Part shown: one piece after another, positions 9,340-19,297 of the stretch
How the letters are laid out: each line of letters opens with the position of its first letter
Numbering within the stretch: the stretch's first letter is position 1
DNA from: Marchantia polymorpha subsp. ruderalis
Lineage: Eukaryota > Streptophyta > Marchantiopsida > Marchantiales > Marchantiaceae
Length of the DNA stretch: 64,000 bases
Direction of reading: 5' to 3'
NCBI GenBank assembly: GCA_037833965.1
Contig: AP031354.1
Span: 21,244,001-21,308,000 of the forward strand
The notes under the pieces: model-generated
What the model was told of the DNA's origin: nothing
The model's input: the letters and a program-made list of their open reading frames with translations, nothing else
Databases searched by the model: none
Position numbers and translations under genes: made by a program

Positions 9340-10197
9340 TGTAAGACCGGGTGTTGCACATATGTACTAAGTCTTAGAAGTGGTCAAGGGAATAAGGATG
9401 ATTAGCCAAGGCATAGCTAAGACTAGCTAGTTATGACTAAACTAGTTAGTTATAACTAAGTTTATCTAGTCATGACTAAGTTTAGCTACAATGTCTATAG
9501 TTGGCGGAGTAATTAGCGGAGTTCTAGAAGAATGGAGTGAGCACTTCTATTTTGTCTTTTACAAGGAGTGAGCACTTCTATTTTGTCTTATACAAAAGTT
9601 CTAGATTCCAAGGGATTAGATATTTGACTAGAAGCTTGGATTTGATTGGTTTGACTAAATGTATGAAAGATGATTGGCTAGACTAAGTCTAATGTTGACT
9701 TAGTGGCTAGGAAGCTTGTAGAAGTTTAAAAGCTTCCAATGGCATGTCGCCACCTCAACCTTGGATTCCGGAAGCTTCTAGAAGGTTTAGGTAGGCCAAT
9801 GGCATGTTGCCACGTAGAGAAGGTTAGTCAAACTTACCTAGGTAAAAGTAAGTTAGGAGAAATTACCACATGTTACTATGGTAACTTCTCAAGTAGTATA
9901 AATAGAGAGGTAGAGTAGCACCTCTCAAGCAAGTTTGGAGAGTCATGTGTGAGGACTTGTTTCAGTAATGAAGGAGTGAAGTTTTTGAGTATCTTGGAGT
10001 ATCGACGTGTGTTTGCATTTATGTGAAGAGGGTGATGTGAGGAGAGTTGTGTGTGAGTTGGAGTGATACATGAGAGTTTGTAAGAGAAGGTGTTTGGGAC
10101 ATGAGTGAGAGTATGAATCTTAGTCTTCTAGAACCATGATGCGCTACCACAAAGCCATCAGAGGTAAACCTGAGTGAGAGTCAGCCCGGAGGTTGCA
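9340..10197 (+). repeat. 3' LTR of gypsy-1
   Basis: 858 bp, with no difference from the 5' LTR that I could find by reading both. Followed by the GCAC duplication. Confidence 0.95.
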
Positions 10198-10682
10198 GCA
10201 CTAGAAAATGAAATCGCGAATTCAAGAATGGGGCGTCCTCCGTCTCCTAGTCGAAGGTCATGGTCGGCTCTCGGTCGTGAGGGTCAAATCACTTGATGGC
10301 CGTGCCGGCTCCGCGCTATAACGGCCTCCTCTCTCACGCGCGGCTTCACGCTCCGCCGACGCCGACTTAACTCACACGCTCGAATTTGGCAATTTGAACT
10401 CCGCTAGCGTACTACGCAGCGGACATGGGTGCGCAGCGCCGAAGGCGGATTTCTCGCCTTGCGCGCTACACTCTTCGTACCACTCTTCGGCCAATCCCCC
10501 TCCGCCGAAGGCGATCGTCCGCGCATCGGACAAAAGTTGAACTCCCTTCTGCGTAGGCGGAATCTCCGCCGGCGCGGAACTTCATCTGCCTGTGCGTAGG
10601 CGCTCGCCTACGCGTAGGCGAATTCCGTCCGCGCTGCTGCGTTGGCGCCGAAGGCGTTGACCGCGGTCAACAGGCTCCGTCC
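10198..10682 (-). mobile_element. Element A, segment 2 (5' leader and first ORF codons)
   Basis: Reverse complement of the region upstream of the ORF in element B (about 12255-12760). It contains the start of the ORF (an ATG followed four codons later by TAG), the family cYTTCGGcg repeats and the palindrome GCCTACGCGTAGGC at 10606-10619. It is bounded left by gypsy-1 and right by a solo LTR. Confidence 0.85.
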
Positions 10683-11541
10683 TGTAAGACCGGGTGTTGC
10701 ACATATGTGCTAAGTCTTAGAAGTGGTCAAGGGAATAAGGATGATTAGCCAAGGCATAGCTAAGACTAGCTAGTTATGACTAAACTAGTTAGTTATAACT
10801 AAGTTTATCTAGTCATGACTAAGTTTAGCTACAATGTTTATAGTTGGCGGAATGATTAGCGGAGTTCTAGAAGAATGAAGTGAGCACTTCTATTTTGTCT
10901 TTTACAAGGAGTGAGCACTTCTATTTTGTCTTATACAAAAGTTCTAGATTCCAAGGGATTAGATATTTGACTAGAAGCTTGGATTTGATTGGTTTGACTA
11001 AATGTATGAAAGATGATTGGCTAGACTAAGTCTAATGTTGACTTAGTGGCTAGGAAGCTTGTAGAAGTTTAAAAGCTTCCAATGGCATGTCGCCACCTCA
11101 ACCTTGGATTCCGGAAGCTTCTAGAAGGTTTAGGTAGGCCAATGGCATGTTGCCACGTAGAGAAGGTTAGTCAAACTTACCTAGGTAAAAGTAAGTTAGG
11201 AGAAGTTACCACATGTTACTATGGTAACTTCTCAAGTAGTATAAATAGAGAGATAGAGTAGCACCTCTCAAGCAAGTTTGGAGAGTCATGTGTGAGGACT
11301 TGTTTCAGTAATGAAGGAGTGAAGTTTTTGAGTATCTTGGAGTATCGACGAGTGTTTGCGTTTATGTGAAGAGGGTGATGTGAGGAGAGTTTGTGTGTGA
11401 GTTGGAGTGATACATGAGAGTTTGTGAGAGAAGGTGTTTGTGACATGAGTGAGAGTATGAATCCTAGTCTTCTAGAACCATGATGCGCTACCACAAAGCC
11501 ATCAGAGGTAGACCTGAGTGAGAGTCAGCCCGGAGGTTGCA
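10683..11541 (+). repeat. Solo LTR of the gypsy-1 family
   Basis: 859 bp, TG..CA, with about a dozen differences from the gypsy-1 LTRs. It is flanked by GTCC on both sides (10679-10682 and 11542-11545). Removing it restores the sequence seen in element B near 12260-12275 (GACAGACTGGACGGAG). There is no internal region, so it is a product of LTR-LTR recombination, older than gypsy-1. Confidence 0.92.
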
Positions 11542-11563
11542 GTCCAGTCTGTCCATTTCTCGC
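11542..11563 (-). mobile_element. Element A, segment 3 (short piece between solo LTR and element B)
   Basis: A 22-bp remnant of A stranded between two insertions. It joins to 16838 once element B and one CTCGC are removed. Confidence 0.8.
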
Positions 11564-12707
11564 TGTGGTACCCCACTTTTGGCAATTTTGAGGAAATTAA
11601 AACATTTTTGGAAAACTGTACCCTGGCAGCATTGTAAATGGCCTTCGGTACATCAAAACAGAGTGAATCCGGAAGATCGCGGGGATTCTCGAGGGATCTT
11701 GTAGAATCTGGGATTTGGGGTGCAGCAGTAAGGGCAGGCACCACCCTCCCTGCGAGCTCCGCAGTTAGGATCTCTACGGCGCAAGGCGCAAAACCCGCCT
11801 TCGGAGGTTGCGTCCGCGGCTGTAGGGAAACCCTCCCTAATTAGGTCAACCCTCGGGCGCCTTGACCAAGTTAGGGTCTCGTTGGAAAGAGCTCGACGCG
11901 CTGATTCTAACGAGCCCAAGAACGCCACGAACGGAGGAGAATTCCGGGAGTTATGAAGGTCGCAAGATACTCAGCTTTCCGCCTGCGCACCGGCGAAGAA
12001 AGTTTTGTCCTATGCGCGGACGAAGGAAGTTCGCCTGTGCACAGGCACTTCGGCGTCGGCGGAAAATCCGCCTTGGGCCCTAGAAATGCGCCTTGTGAGG
12101 TAGAAAGTGTACGGCGCCTTCCGCGCCAGCGCGGCGCCGCGTACGTCGGAAGAGCCGCCAGAGTAATCCAATCGGTACGGACCATGCGGACGGCACGGGT
12201 GGATGCGCTCTTGGACGAACGGAGTTGCGGCAGCGGAAGCGCCGACGGAGAGACAAGGAACGGACAGACTGGACGGAGACGGCTGACCACGGTCAACGCC
12301 TTCCGCGCCAGCGCAGCGCCGCGGACGGAATTCGCCTGCGCACAGGCGAACGCCTGTGCACAGGAGGATGAAGTTCCGCACCGGCGGAGGATCCGCCGAG
12401 GCTCCTGCCTGCGCACAGGCAGGAGTTGAATTTTTGTCCGACATGCGGACACACGCGTCAAGGCAGAGGGAGATTGGCCGAGGGGCGGTACGAACAAGTG
12501 TACCGCGCAAGGCGGAAAACTCGCCTTCGGCGCTACGCCCCCATGTCCGCAGGGTAACACGCTCGCGGAGTTCAAATCCGCCAATTCGAGCGTGAGAGTT
12601 TAATCGACGACGGCGGAGCGTGAAGCCGCGCGTGAGAGCGAAGACCGTTCCAGCGTACAGCCGGCGCGGCCATCAAGTGAGACGTTCTTCACGACCAAGA
12701 GCCGACC
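11564..12707 (+). other. Leader region of element B, no gene
   Basis: About 1.1 kb with no supported ORF. It is dense in family palindromes (GCCTGTGCACAGGC types at about 12041, 12334 and 12352) and in CCTTCGG repeats. The first ~600 bp is matched by the A (16838-17584, reversed) and, more distantly, D (reversed from 21655) 5' ends. Confidence 0.7.
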
Positions 12708-15700
12708 ATGACCTTCGACCGGGCGGCGGAGAACGTCCCATTCTTGAATTCGCGATTCCAATCTCTTGTGCGCGCTGCGCGCATCCATCTGCTGGCTGCG
12801 GAACACTCTCGACGTCGTCGCACAGGAGATTTCTTGTTGATTGAGGGAGAAGTGAGTGCGCGTGATTTGGAATTGAGGGCGATTAGAGTTTGCCGAGAGA
12901 GAAAGAAACGCGGGCAGTGCGGAAGTAGAATGAGCGGGCGAGCGAACCCCAGGAACGCAATGACGAGACCGAGCAGATTGCGGATGGTGCCACTTCGCCT
13001 GCCGCAGAACGGGCTGCGCGCTTTCGAAGAGCGCTTAATAGCAAGAAAGCTCGATTTCTTGCTATGGGGATGGAATTACATCTGTGCGAATATGGTGCGC
13101 GAGTGGCTAGAGCCACAGGGACCACCCTCGCGCGGATTGCGTCCGCATGTTGATCGGTGGACAGTCCAAGATTGGGCGCAGGCGTTGGGAAGATGTGCTG
13201 GCATGCCAGGGCATCTCCTTTTCGACAGTGAGAGCATCAAGGTGACCAAGCAAGAAGAGGCGCAATTTGTGGAGCTGTTCAAGACCGGGAGGTCTACCAA
13301 GAATGGGTACAGGACCCGTGATTACAAGGATCGATTTCGCCGGACTTTGTCCGCGGCGCTGATGCAATTACTGCAGCCGCACCGCGCCTGCTACATCACA
13401 TTGTGGCAGGTCTCTTTTGTGGAGTGCGTCATCGAGGGAACTCCAATTCACTGGGCGAGCATCCTGCACAGGGTGATGCGACAGCACGCGTTTGAGGAGA
13501 AGGGGGGAACTCTAAACCATCTTTCTCCTTTCCTCATCAATTTTTATCGACAGCGGAATTGTTTGACAGCGGCGGAGCTTGAACATTTTCCGCCATTGTC
13601 CATCGATCATCCCGGGAAGTATGTGCGGGAGAACGAGGTCGATACCGATGCAGAGGAGTCACCGACTTCTACCCCATCAAGACGGAGGGACGAAGGGAGA
13701 CACACTCCTGCAGCGCGAGTGCCGCGGAAGCGGCGATGGAGGGAAGAGTCCGAAGAGGAGCAGCATCAAGAACCCTCTGCTCCCATTCGACCGCGGCCGC
13801 TGTGCGAGCCATACAGCCGGCCGAAGCAGAAGGCACGCAGACTGGTGTTGCCAGCTGACAGTGCAGACACGGCGACAATTGCGACGGAGATAGGAAGTGC
13901 GTCGCCAGAGAGGCGAGAGGAAGCGCGGACGACCGCAGGAGCAACGGGCCACGCTGCAACCTCGTCGGGAGAGAGGCCGCCTACGGGCCAAGGGCCTCCG
14001 GAGTTACCACGTGCGATGCGGACAGATGTTCCGTTCGCGCACAGGCAAACCTCCGCGGACCGGCGAACACAAGTGGACGTGGATCTATGCTTACGCGTGG
14101 GAAGGAGCAGTCCGCCTGTGCACAGGCGCTCACCTGTGCACAGGTCGCCTGTGCACAGGACCCCTCCACACGTGCCGCCTGTGCACAGGCAAGAATCACC
14201 CCCGTTCCAACGTAGGAAGGGGAAGGAGCCGGCGGAAGAACCGCCTACGAGACACCGGCCCTCGGGGCCAGACCCTCCGGCGCACCACGCGCCGCAATTT
14301 GCGCCTTCGGCGCCAGGGCCTTAGAGCCGAGGAGATACGAGCAGAGAGCGTGCGGAGGCCGCACCATCGGCGGGAAGTCCGCCGATAGATGCGCCTTCGG
14401 CGATAGGGCCTATAGGCCAAGGAACATCGGGCGTGCGGCCCTCGGTCATGTCGCCTTCGGCGATAGATGTCCGCGGCGCTACGCCTGCGGCGGACAAGGC
14501 GCCGGCAAATGCGCCTGCGCACGGGCCGGGCACAGCCCCCACGGACCGATCAAGAGAGCAGCAGACGATGGAGCGGAGTGACTGTCCGCGGGATGAAATC
14601 TCGATGCGCGATGCGCAATCAAACCCCGCGCAGTCACCCTCCGCTCGATCGCCTTCTGCGGCGGACGACGGCGACAGAGAGAACGCGGTAGGCAATCAAC
14701 AAGCGAGCGACGGGGATGCCGCTCGGGTACATTCGCCTTCCGCCTTAGACATTTTGGCGACGAGCAGCGAGGCTGCAGCCGTGCCTTCGCAGGCAGCACA
14801 CGTCGACGACGTGCAGCCCCACTCGGGGCAGTCGCCGACGCAATCAATGGCGACTGAAATTCTCCACTCGGATGATGACGACGAAGGCTCCACGGAAGAA
14901 ATGTCAGGAGCAGAAGACACCGAGGAGGAGGAGGAGGAAATTGTTGGAGCGCCGGCGGCGGCGCTCTCTGAGCAGGTGATTCCGTTGCTGCGGTACTTGG
15001 ATCGCAAGGTCGATAAATACGCCGACCCACTCCAGCCGGGATCTTACATCGAGTTAGTGCGCAGGCGGACTCGCACTAAAGTCCACACGAGCAAGCTATT
15101 AGCTAGAGTGGACCAGGAGTTGAGGGACTTGAAGGAGAAGCATGCGTGCTTGTGGGGTCAGTACAAGCTTAATCAGAAATTCTACAAGCACTCCGAGAAG
15201 ATGAAGGATGAGAAACTGGGCGAGCTCACCAAGGAGCAGGTGAAGGTCAAGGAAGCACTCATTTCTGAGCAGGCCCAGAATCGGATTTTGTCAGAAGAGC
15301 TCGTGCGACAGACGCGGTTGTTGGAACAATGTCAGCTCGCACGGCAGGCGGATGAAGAGTTAATCCGCAGGTTGCAGTCAGAGTGTGGCGAATTAAGAGC
15401 GCAACGTGCTGAAGCCGAATCGCAATTAGTGATACTTGAAGAGGATCGCAGGAAGGAGGCGGATCGCACGAAGGTGGAGACGGCGAGGCGAGTCGCCCAC
15501 TGTCTCAAGGGCTACGCCCACTGGGAAGTGAAGGCGCAGGAGAAACTCACATTGCGAGAGTTTGAATTGCGCGCAGCCGGGTTGTTGTCAGGCGACAGTA
15601 GGAGTCGGCGGAAGGTAGCAAAGAAGCTCGAAGCCTTTCTGTCGAAGGCACAGGATACCATGTCCGCCCTCGAAGGGGAGGTGTCCGCGGCGTTGCAGCG

Positions 15701-15827
15701 GTTGGGACTGCGCAGTCGAGCGGAAGAGTGGCAGGGTAGGGAGTTAGTGCGCGGCAGTCGGCCGCGCAGGAGACGTAGTACAGGTTCCGCGGAGTGTAGT
15801 GTAGCGTGGTTCCGTGCAGGCGTGTAG
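12708..15827 (+). pseudogene. Long orphan ORF of element B, interrupted by one TAG
   Basis: One reading frame of 1040 codons runs from the ATG at 12708 to the stop at 15825-15827, broken only by TAG at 14322-14324. Element A has TCG-GGC at the same place, so the break is a single nonsense change. Residues ~95-310 are compact, helix-rich and well conserved between copies (FLLWGWNYIC, RGLRPHVDRW, LNHLSPFLINFYR). Residues ~320-700 are Pro/Ser/Arg-rich and contain translated palindromes (repeated VHR). An acidic patch precedes residues ~770-1000, a long Glu/Lys/Arg/Leu coiled coil. The first domain weakly recalls the extra plant-mobile-type proteins carried by some plant Ty3 elements. I do not recognise it with confidence. 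Confidence 0.75.
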
Positions 15828-15862
15828 CGTAGTGCAGTGTAGTGTTAGGTAGGACTTGAAGG

Positions 15863-15870
15863 TATAAAAT
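15863..15870 (+). promoter_or_regulatory. TATA box near the 3' end of element B
   Basis: TATAAAAT is followed by a small CCAGGC/GCCTGG hairpin and then by ~950 bp up to the element end. A promoter placed shortly before the 3' terminus is what an LTR would have (U3, then R-U5). Confidence 0.5.
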
Positions 15871-16837
15871 AGTTCCAGGCGTTTTGCCTGGGGTTCTTTC
15901 CCATCAGAAGTGCAGATCAGGAACCCATTTCCTTTGCGTGTTTGTGTCCTTGAGTTCTGTCACCACGCACGAGGAGTTACAACTTAGCGTTCCGCATTTT
16001 GTAGCTGAAGGCCTTCGGCCGAATGTTCAGAGCTAGTACATTGGTTAGAGACTTGAGTAGTTTGGATCTGCACCTGCGGGTGACTGCCGATGCTCAGAGC
16101 CAGTGACTAGTTAGATACTTGAACAGTTTCGCCCCTACACCTTCGAGTGTTTCTTTCTGATTGTACTCCTTGGGATTTTTCCCCTGAATGCCAAAGTGAA
16201 GTTTTGCTACTTCGTGTAAGCCTTGGTTGTAAATTCAGGTTACGCTGCAGCAGGTGCCTTGAGGGTAACCCCTGTAGTATTTCTGGGAATGACAAGTGCC
16301 TGAGAATTCAAACTCTTCAATAGACTGTTGTTGTGTTACTGGAATGTTTCACAGTGAGTCCTTCAGTGTGGACCTGTGTTCTCTGCGCGTTTTGTGAGTT
16401 GAGAGTGTTGTTCACCGCGTCTGAGTGACTTCGATCCGAAGTAGGTAGTCCAAACCGGGTTTCCTACACTAGCAGCAAGCTAGTGGAAGCGTTGTAAAAG
16501 CCGGAGTTGGAAGTCACTGCCCGCAGCTTTGCCGAGTGTGCTCGTGAGAGACTTTCCCCCTGAAATCTTGAAGTAGAGGTCCTAACGGATCTCTGGGTTG
16601 TGTTTCTGTAGTTTCAGGTGTGTGTGTGTGTGTGTGTGTTACGCTGCACTGTGCGACCTCCGAGTGCGCTCCGAGTGGACACTTGCAGTATTTCTGGGAG
16701 TGACAGTCGCCTGAGAATTCAAACTCATCAATAGTCTGTTAAAACGTGACACTTTGTACCCTGTGTGTTCCTCTGTCCCTGTGGGTTCGACCTTTCTACC
16801 ACTATATTGCAGTTTTAGCCTTTAGTGGGTTATTACA
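15871..16837 (+). repeat. 3' non-coding region of element B with an internal duplication
   Basis: Two related stretches, about 16160-16335 and 16550-16745, share CCCTGAA, GTTACGCTGCA, GTATTTCTGGGA and CCTGAGAATTCAAACTC in the same order, so this part has an internal direct duplication. A (TG)n run lies at about 16619-16639. The last 60 bp (CCCTGTGGGTTCGACC..TATTACA) resembles the end of U5 in some plant Ty3 LTRs. The related end of element E is at 23504. Confidence 0.6.
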
Positions 16838-17584
16838 CTCGCCTCTCCGTTTGCGCTCTTGTCGCCGTCACTCCGTCCGACCGAAGGCGCATCCATCCGT
16901 TCCGTCCGTACAGTCCGTACGGTCCGTACGGATTTTACTACTCCGGTGGGTCCTTGCCCATCCGCGCTGCTGCGCTGGCGCGGAAGGCGCCGTACAATTT
17001 CTAACCCCGAAGGCGCATTTCCCGCCGACGCCGAAGCGCCTGCGCGTAGGCGGACTTCGCTCGTCCCGCCTGGGCAGAGGTTTCCTCGCCTACTCGTAGG
17101 CGACATTCGCGACGGACATCGCGCCGACGTCAAACCCTATTTTGCCTACGCGTAGGCGAACTGCCTTCGTCCGCGCATAGGACAAACTTTCCTCGCCTAC
17201 TCGTAGGCGAGAAGCTGAGTATCTTGCGACCTTCATAACTTCCGGAGTCCTCATCCGTTCGTGGCGTTCTTGGGCGCGTTGAGCTCTTTCCAACGAGTGC
17301 TTAACCAAGTCAAGGCGTTCGAGAATTGACCAAGTTCTGAAGGATTCCTCTAGTGCCGAAGGCGTAGCGCCGAAGGAGTTATTCCCTCAGAGCCCGCATG
17401 TAGGGTGGTGTCCGTCCCCGACGTTGCACCCAACTCCTGGATTCTACGAGTTCTCTCAAGAATCTCTGCGATCTCCCAATTTCACTCTGTTTTGATGTAC
17501 CGAAGGCTATTTACACTGCTGCCGCGGTACAGTTTTCCAAAAATGTTTTAATTTCCTCAAAAATACCAAAAGTGGGGTACCACA
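16838..17584 (-). mobile_element. Element A, segment 4 (5' terminus)
   Basis: Reversed relative to B's first 650 bp and highly similar, including GGTACCCCAC at the end and the block GTTATGAAGGTCGCAAGATAC. It carries the A-type palindromes GCCTACGCGTAGGC (17144-17157) and GCCTACTCGTAGGC (17088-17101, 17202-17215). Its TG end abuts gypsy-2 exactly where gypsy-1 is continuous, which fixes the terminus at 17584. Confidence 0.88.
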
Positions 17585-17852
17585 ATGATGGTCCCAAGTG
17601 AAGTTTCAAATCTCCCAAGGTCCTCTTGCTCCTTAATCTTCTATCCTTGTTCCGCAGGGAACAATTGACAATCTTATGTCCCTCCTCTCCACAATAAAAG
17701 CAAGTCTCACGTTTCATTCTTGGGGATTGACTAACTACTCTTTCTTCAAACTCCACCTTGAATTCTCTTGTATTGGAGTCTACAAACACTATAACATCCA
17801 AACCTTGAGGTACTTTCGATAACCTATCCTTCCAGCCCCCTTGATCACTCAT
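17585..17852 (-). pseudogene. ORF0 zinc-knuckle gene of gypsy-2, truncated
   Basis: Begins with an ATG at 17852 and encodes the same N-terminal domain as the 3886-4329 ORF, including CFYCGEEGHKIVNC. The frame runs on a further ~24 codons into element A before stopping, giving a false C-terminus. The insertion removed the second Cys cluster. Confidence 0.8.
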
Positions 17853-18529
17853 TTTTCCATAAGGTGGAAACCACTCAAAAGGTCTCTCCCAGAAACGTTA
17901 TCTACTAGGACAAAACTGCGAATAAGGAAACCCAAAACTTTTTCTCTCTTATCCTGATTTTGTACCCCCTGAACTTCAAATCATCATAACTTACTCTCTA
18001 GTTGTGATCTCTCAGTGAAATTTTGACTTGCATGTATCTAATCTTCCAATACACACGCGTAAGAAGTTTCAAAGCCTAACTTGAAATAAAAAAAAATTAA
18101 TTTACTCTGTATAAACTTTCCAGAGTGCAAACTTTTGGTTCCCGTGAAAACCCCCTCAACTTCTAGCTCTCATATCTTTTTGTTAACACATGGTTTGAAC
18201 CTGAAACAAAAACGTAAATTTTCTCTATCTTCCACTCTAAATCAATAAAAACTCTGAAAAATACCTTCAAAAATACTTTTTCGATGTCTAAGATCACTTT
18301 TCTCTCAAAAAGACCTGTTTATGTGAACAAAACATACAAAATTACTTCTAGGTTATCATATGAGACTATTGGATAAACAAAGGGAATTTCGCTCTCAAGC
18401 ACACTCTCCGCTCTTTCATTCCCCAATGTTAACATCAAGTGATCTCTCATGGATACTTTCTCTCGAGCTAGAAATCGAACCCTAAACATTCCGCCTTCTA
18501 GATTGAGGTCCCGGCAACGGAACCAAAAA

Positions 18530-19297
18530 TGCAACCTCCGGGCTGACTCTCACTCAGGTTTACCTGAGATGGCTTTTTGGTAGCTCATCATGATTCTAGA
18601 ATACTAGGATTCCGCATCATACTCATAACCTAAACACCCTCTCACACAATCTCTCAAGGTATCACTCCAACTCATACACTCATCGACACTCCAAGGTACT
18701 GAAAATTCACTCTTTCATATATGAAACAAGTCTCTACATATGAACTCTCCAAACTTGCTTGAGAGGCTCTTCCCTACCTCTCTATATATACTACTTGAGA
18801 ATTTACCATAATAACAAATGGTAATTTCTATCTAACTTACTTTTACGAAGATAAACCATAGTAAGGGTGACTAGTTATCAATATGTGGCAACATGCCATT
18901 GGCTCCCTAAACCTTCTAGATATTTACTAATCCCTAGATTGAGGTGGCGACATGCCATTTGTGCCTTTCCCACTTCTAGAACTTCCACTTTCCACTAAGT
19001 CAACATTAGACTTAGTCTCATCAATGAAATACTCCTTACTTTAGTCAAACCAATCAAAACTAAACATAAAGTTCAAAAGTCTTTTCTCTTGGAATCTAGA
19101 CTTTTGTACAAGACAAAATAGAAGTGCTCACTCAAATCTTCTAGAACTTCTCTAGTTATTCCGCCAAGTGTAGACATTATAGCTAAACTAGCTAGACTTA
19201 GTCATAACTAGCTAGATTTAGTCATAACTATCTTAACCATGATTAACTCCTTGGCTAATTCTAGTTTTATTTCACACATGCAATATCTGGTCTTACA
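18530..19297 (-). repeat. 5' LTR of gypsy-2
   Basis: TG..CA, 768 bp, recognisably the gypsy-1 LTR family (shared CCAATGGCATGTTGCCAC-type motif, TATATA promoter region, GTGAGCACTTCTATTTTGTC) with many indels. The 4 bp beyond it, AACC (19298-19301), should recur at the other end of the element outside the window. Confidence 0.85.

Larger units (their letters stand above)
2351..10197 (+). mobile_element. Gypsy-1: complete Ty3-type LTR retrotransposon
   Basis: Full element of 7847 bp with 858-bp LTRs at both ends (2351-3208 and 9340-10197). By eye the two LTRs are identical, so the insertion looks recent. The 4-bp target duplication GCAC (2347-2350 and 10198-10201) is confirmed by the uninterrupted related site in element B near 12760-12775. 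Order: LTR, tRNA primer site, leader, small zinc-knuckle ORF, gag-pol ORF (gag, knuckle, protease, RT, RNase H, integrase), polypurine tract, LTR. No chromodomain is seen at the integrase C-terminus. It sits in reverse orientation relative to its host, element A. Confidence 0.95.
11564..16837 (+). mobile_element. Element B: complete 5.27-kb TG..CA element carrying one orphan ORF
   Basis: Starts TGTGGTACCCCAC and ends GGGTTATTACA, with a 5-bp target duplication CTCGC at 11559-11563 and 16838-16842. The flanks join into continuous element A sequence, so these are true ends. The termini are imperfect inverted repeats (about 13 of 19 positions). Layout: a 1.1-kb leader with palindromes, the ORF (12708-15827), a TATA box (15863), then about 970 bp of non-coding 3' sequence. 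No pol gene, no primer site and no internal long repeat are seen. It could be a solo giant LTR (U3 with gene, TATA, R-U5) or a non-autonomous element of another kind. Confidence 0.85.
17585..19297 (-). mobile_element. Gypsy-2: 5' part of an older Ty3 element, split by element A
   Basis: Reverse strand: LTR (19297-18530), tRNA-Asp-like primer site, leader, and the first ~89 codons of ORF0. At 17585 the match to gypsy-1 (position ~4157) stops because element A was inserted. The rest of gypsy-2 should lie beyond the left window edge after an ATGAT duplication. The LTR is shorter (768 bp) and clearly diverged, and the heat-shock-like array of the younger LTRs is not preserved. Confidence 0.88.

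Noticed and set aside
12600-14350. CRISPR-like look of regularly spaced palindromes in element B
   Set aside because: Spacing is irregular, spacers are related coding sequence, and the genome is eukaryotic; these are family palindromes.
16750-16837. GTGGGTTCGACC suggesting a tRNA T-arm
   Set aside because: No acceptor, D or anticodon stems around it; it fits the U5-like end of the element.
11564-17584. Long inverted repeat (11564-12250 against 16838-17584) read as one transposon with ~700-bp inverted ends
   Set aside because: The right arm is the 5' end of element A in opposite orientation; the CTCGC duplication shows that B ends at 16837.
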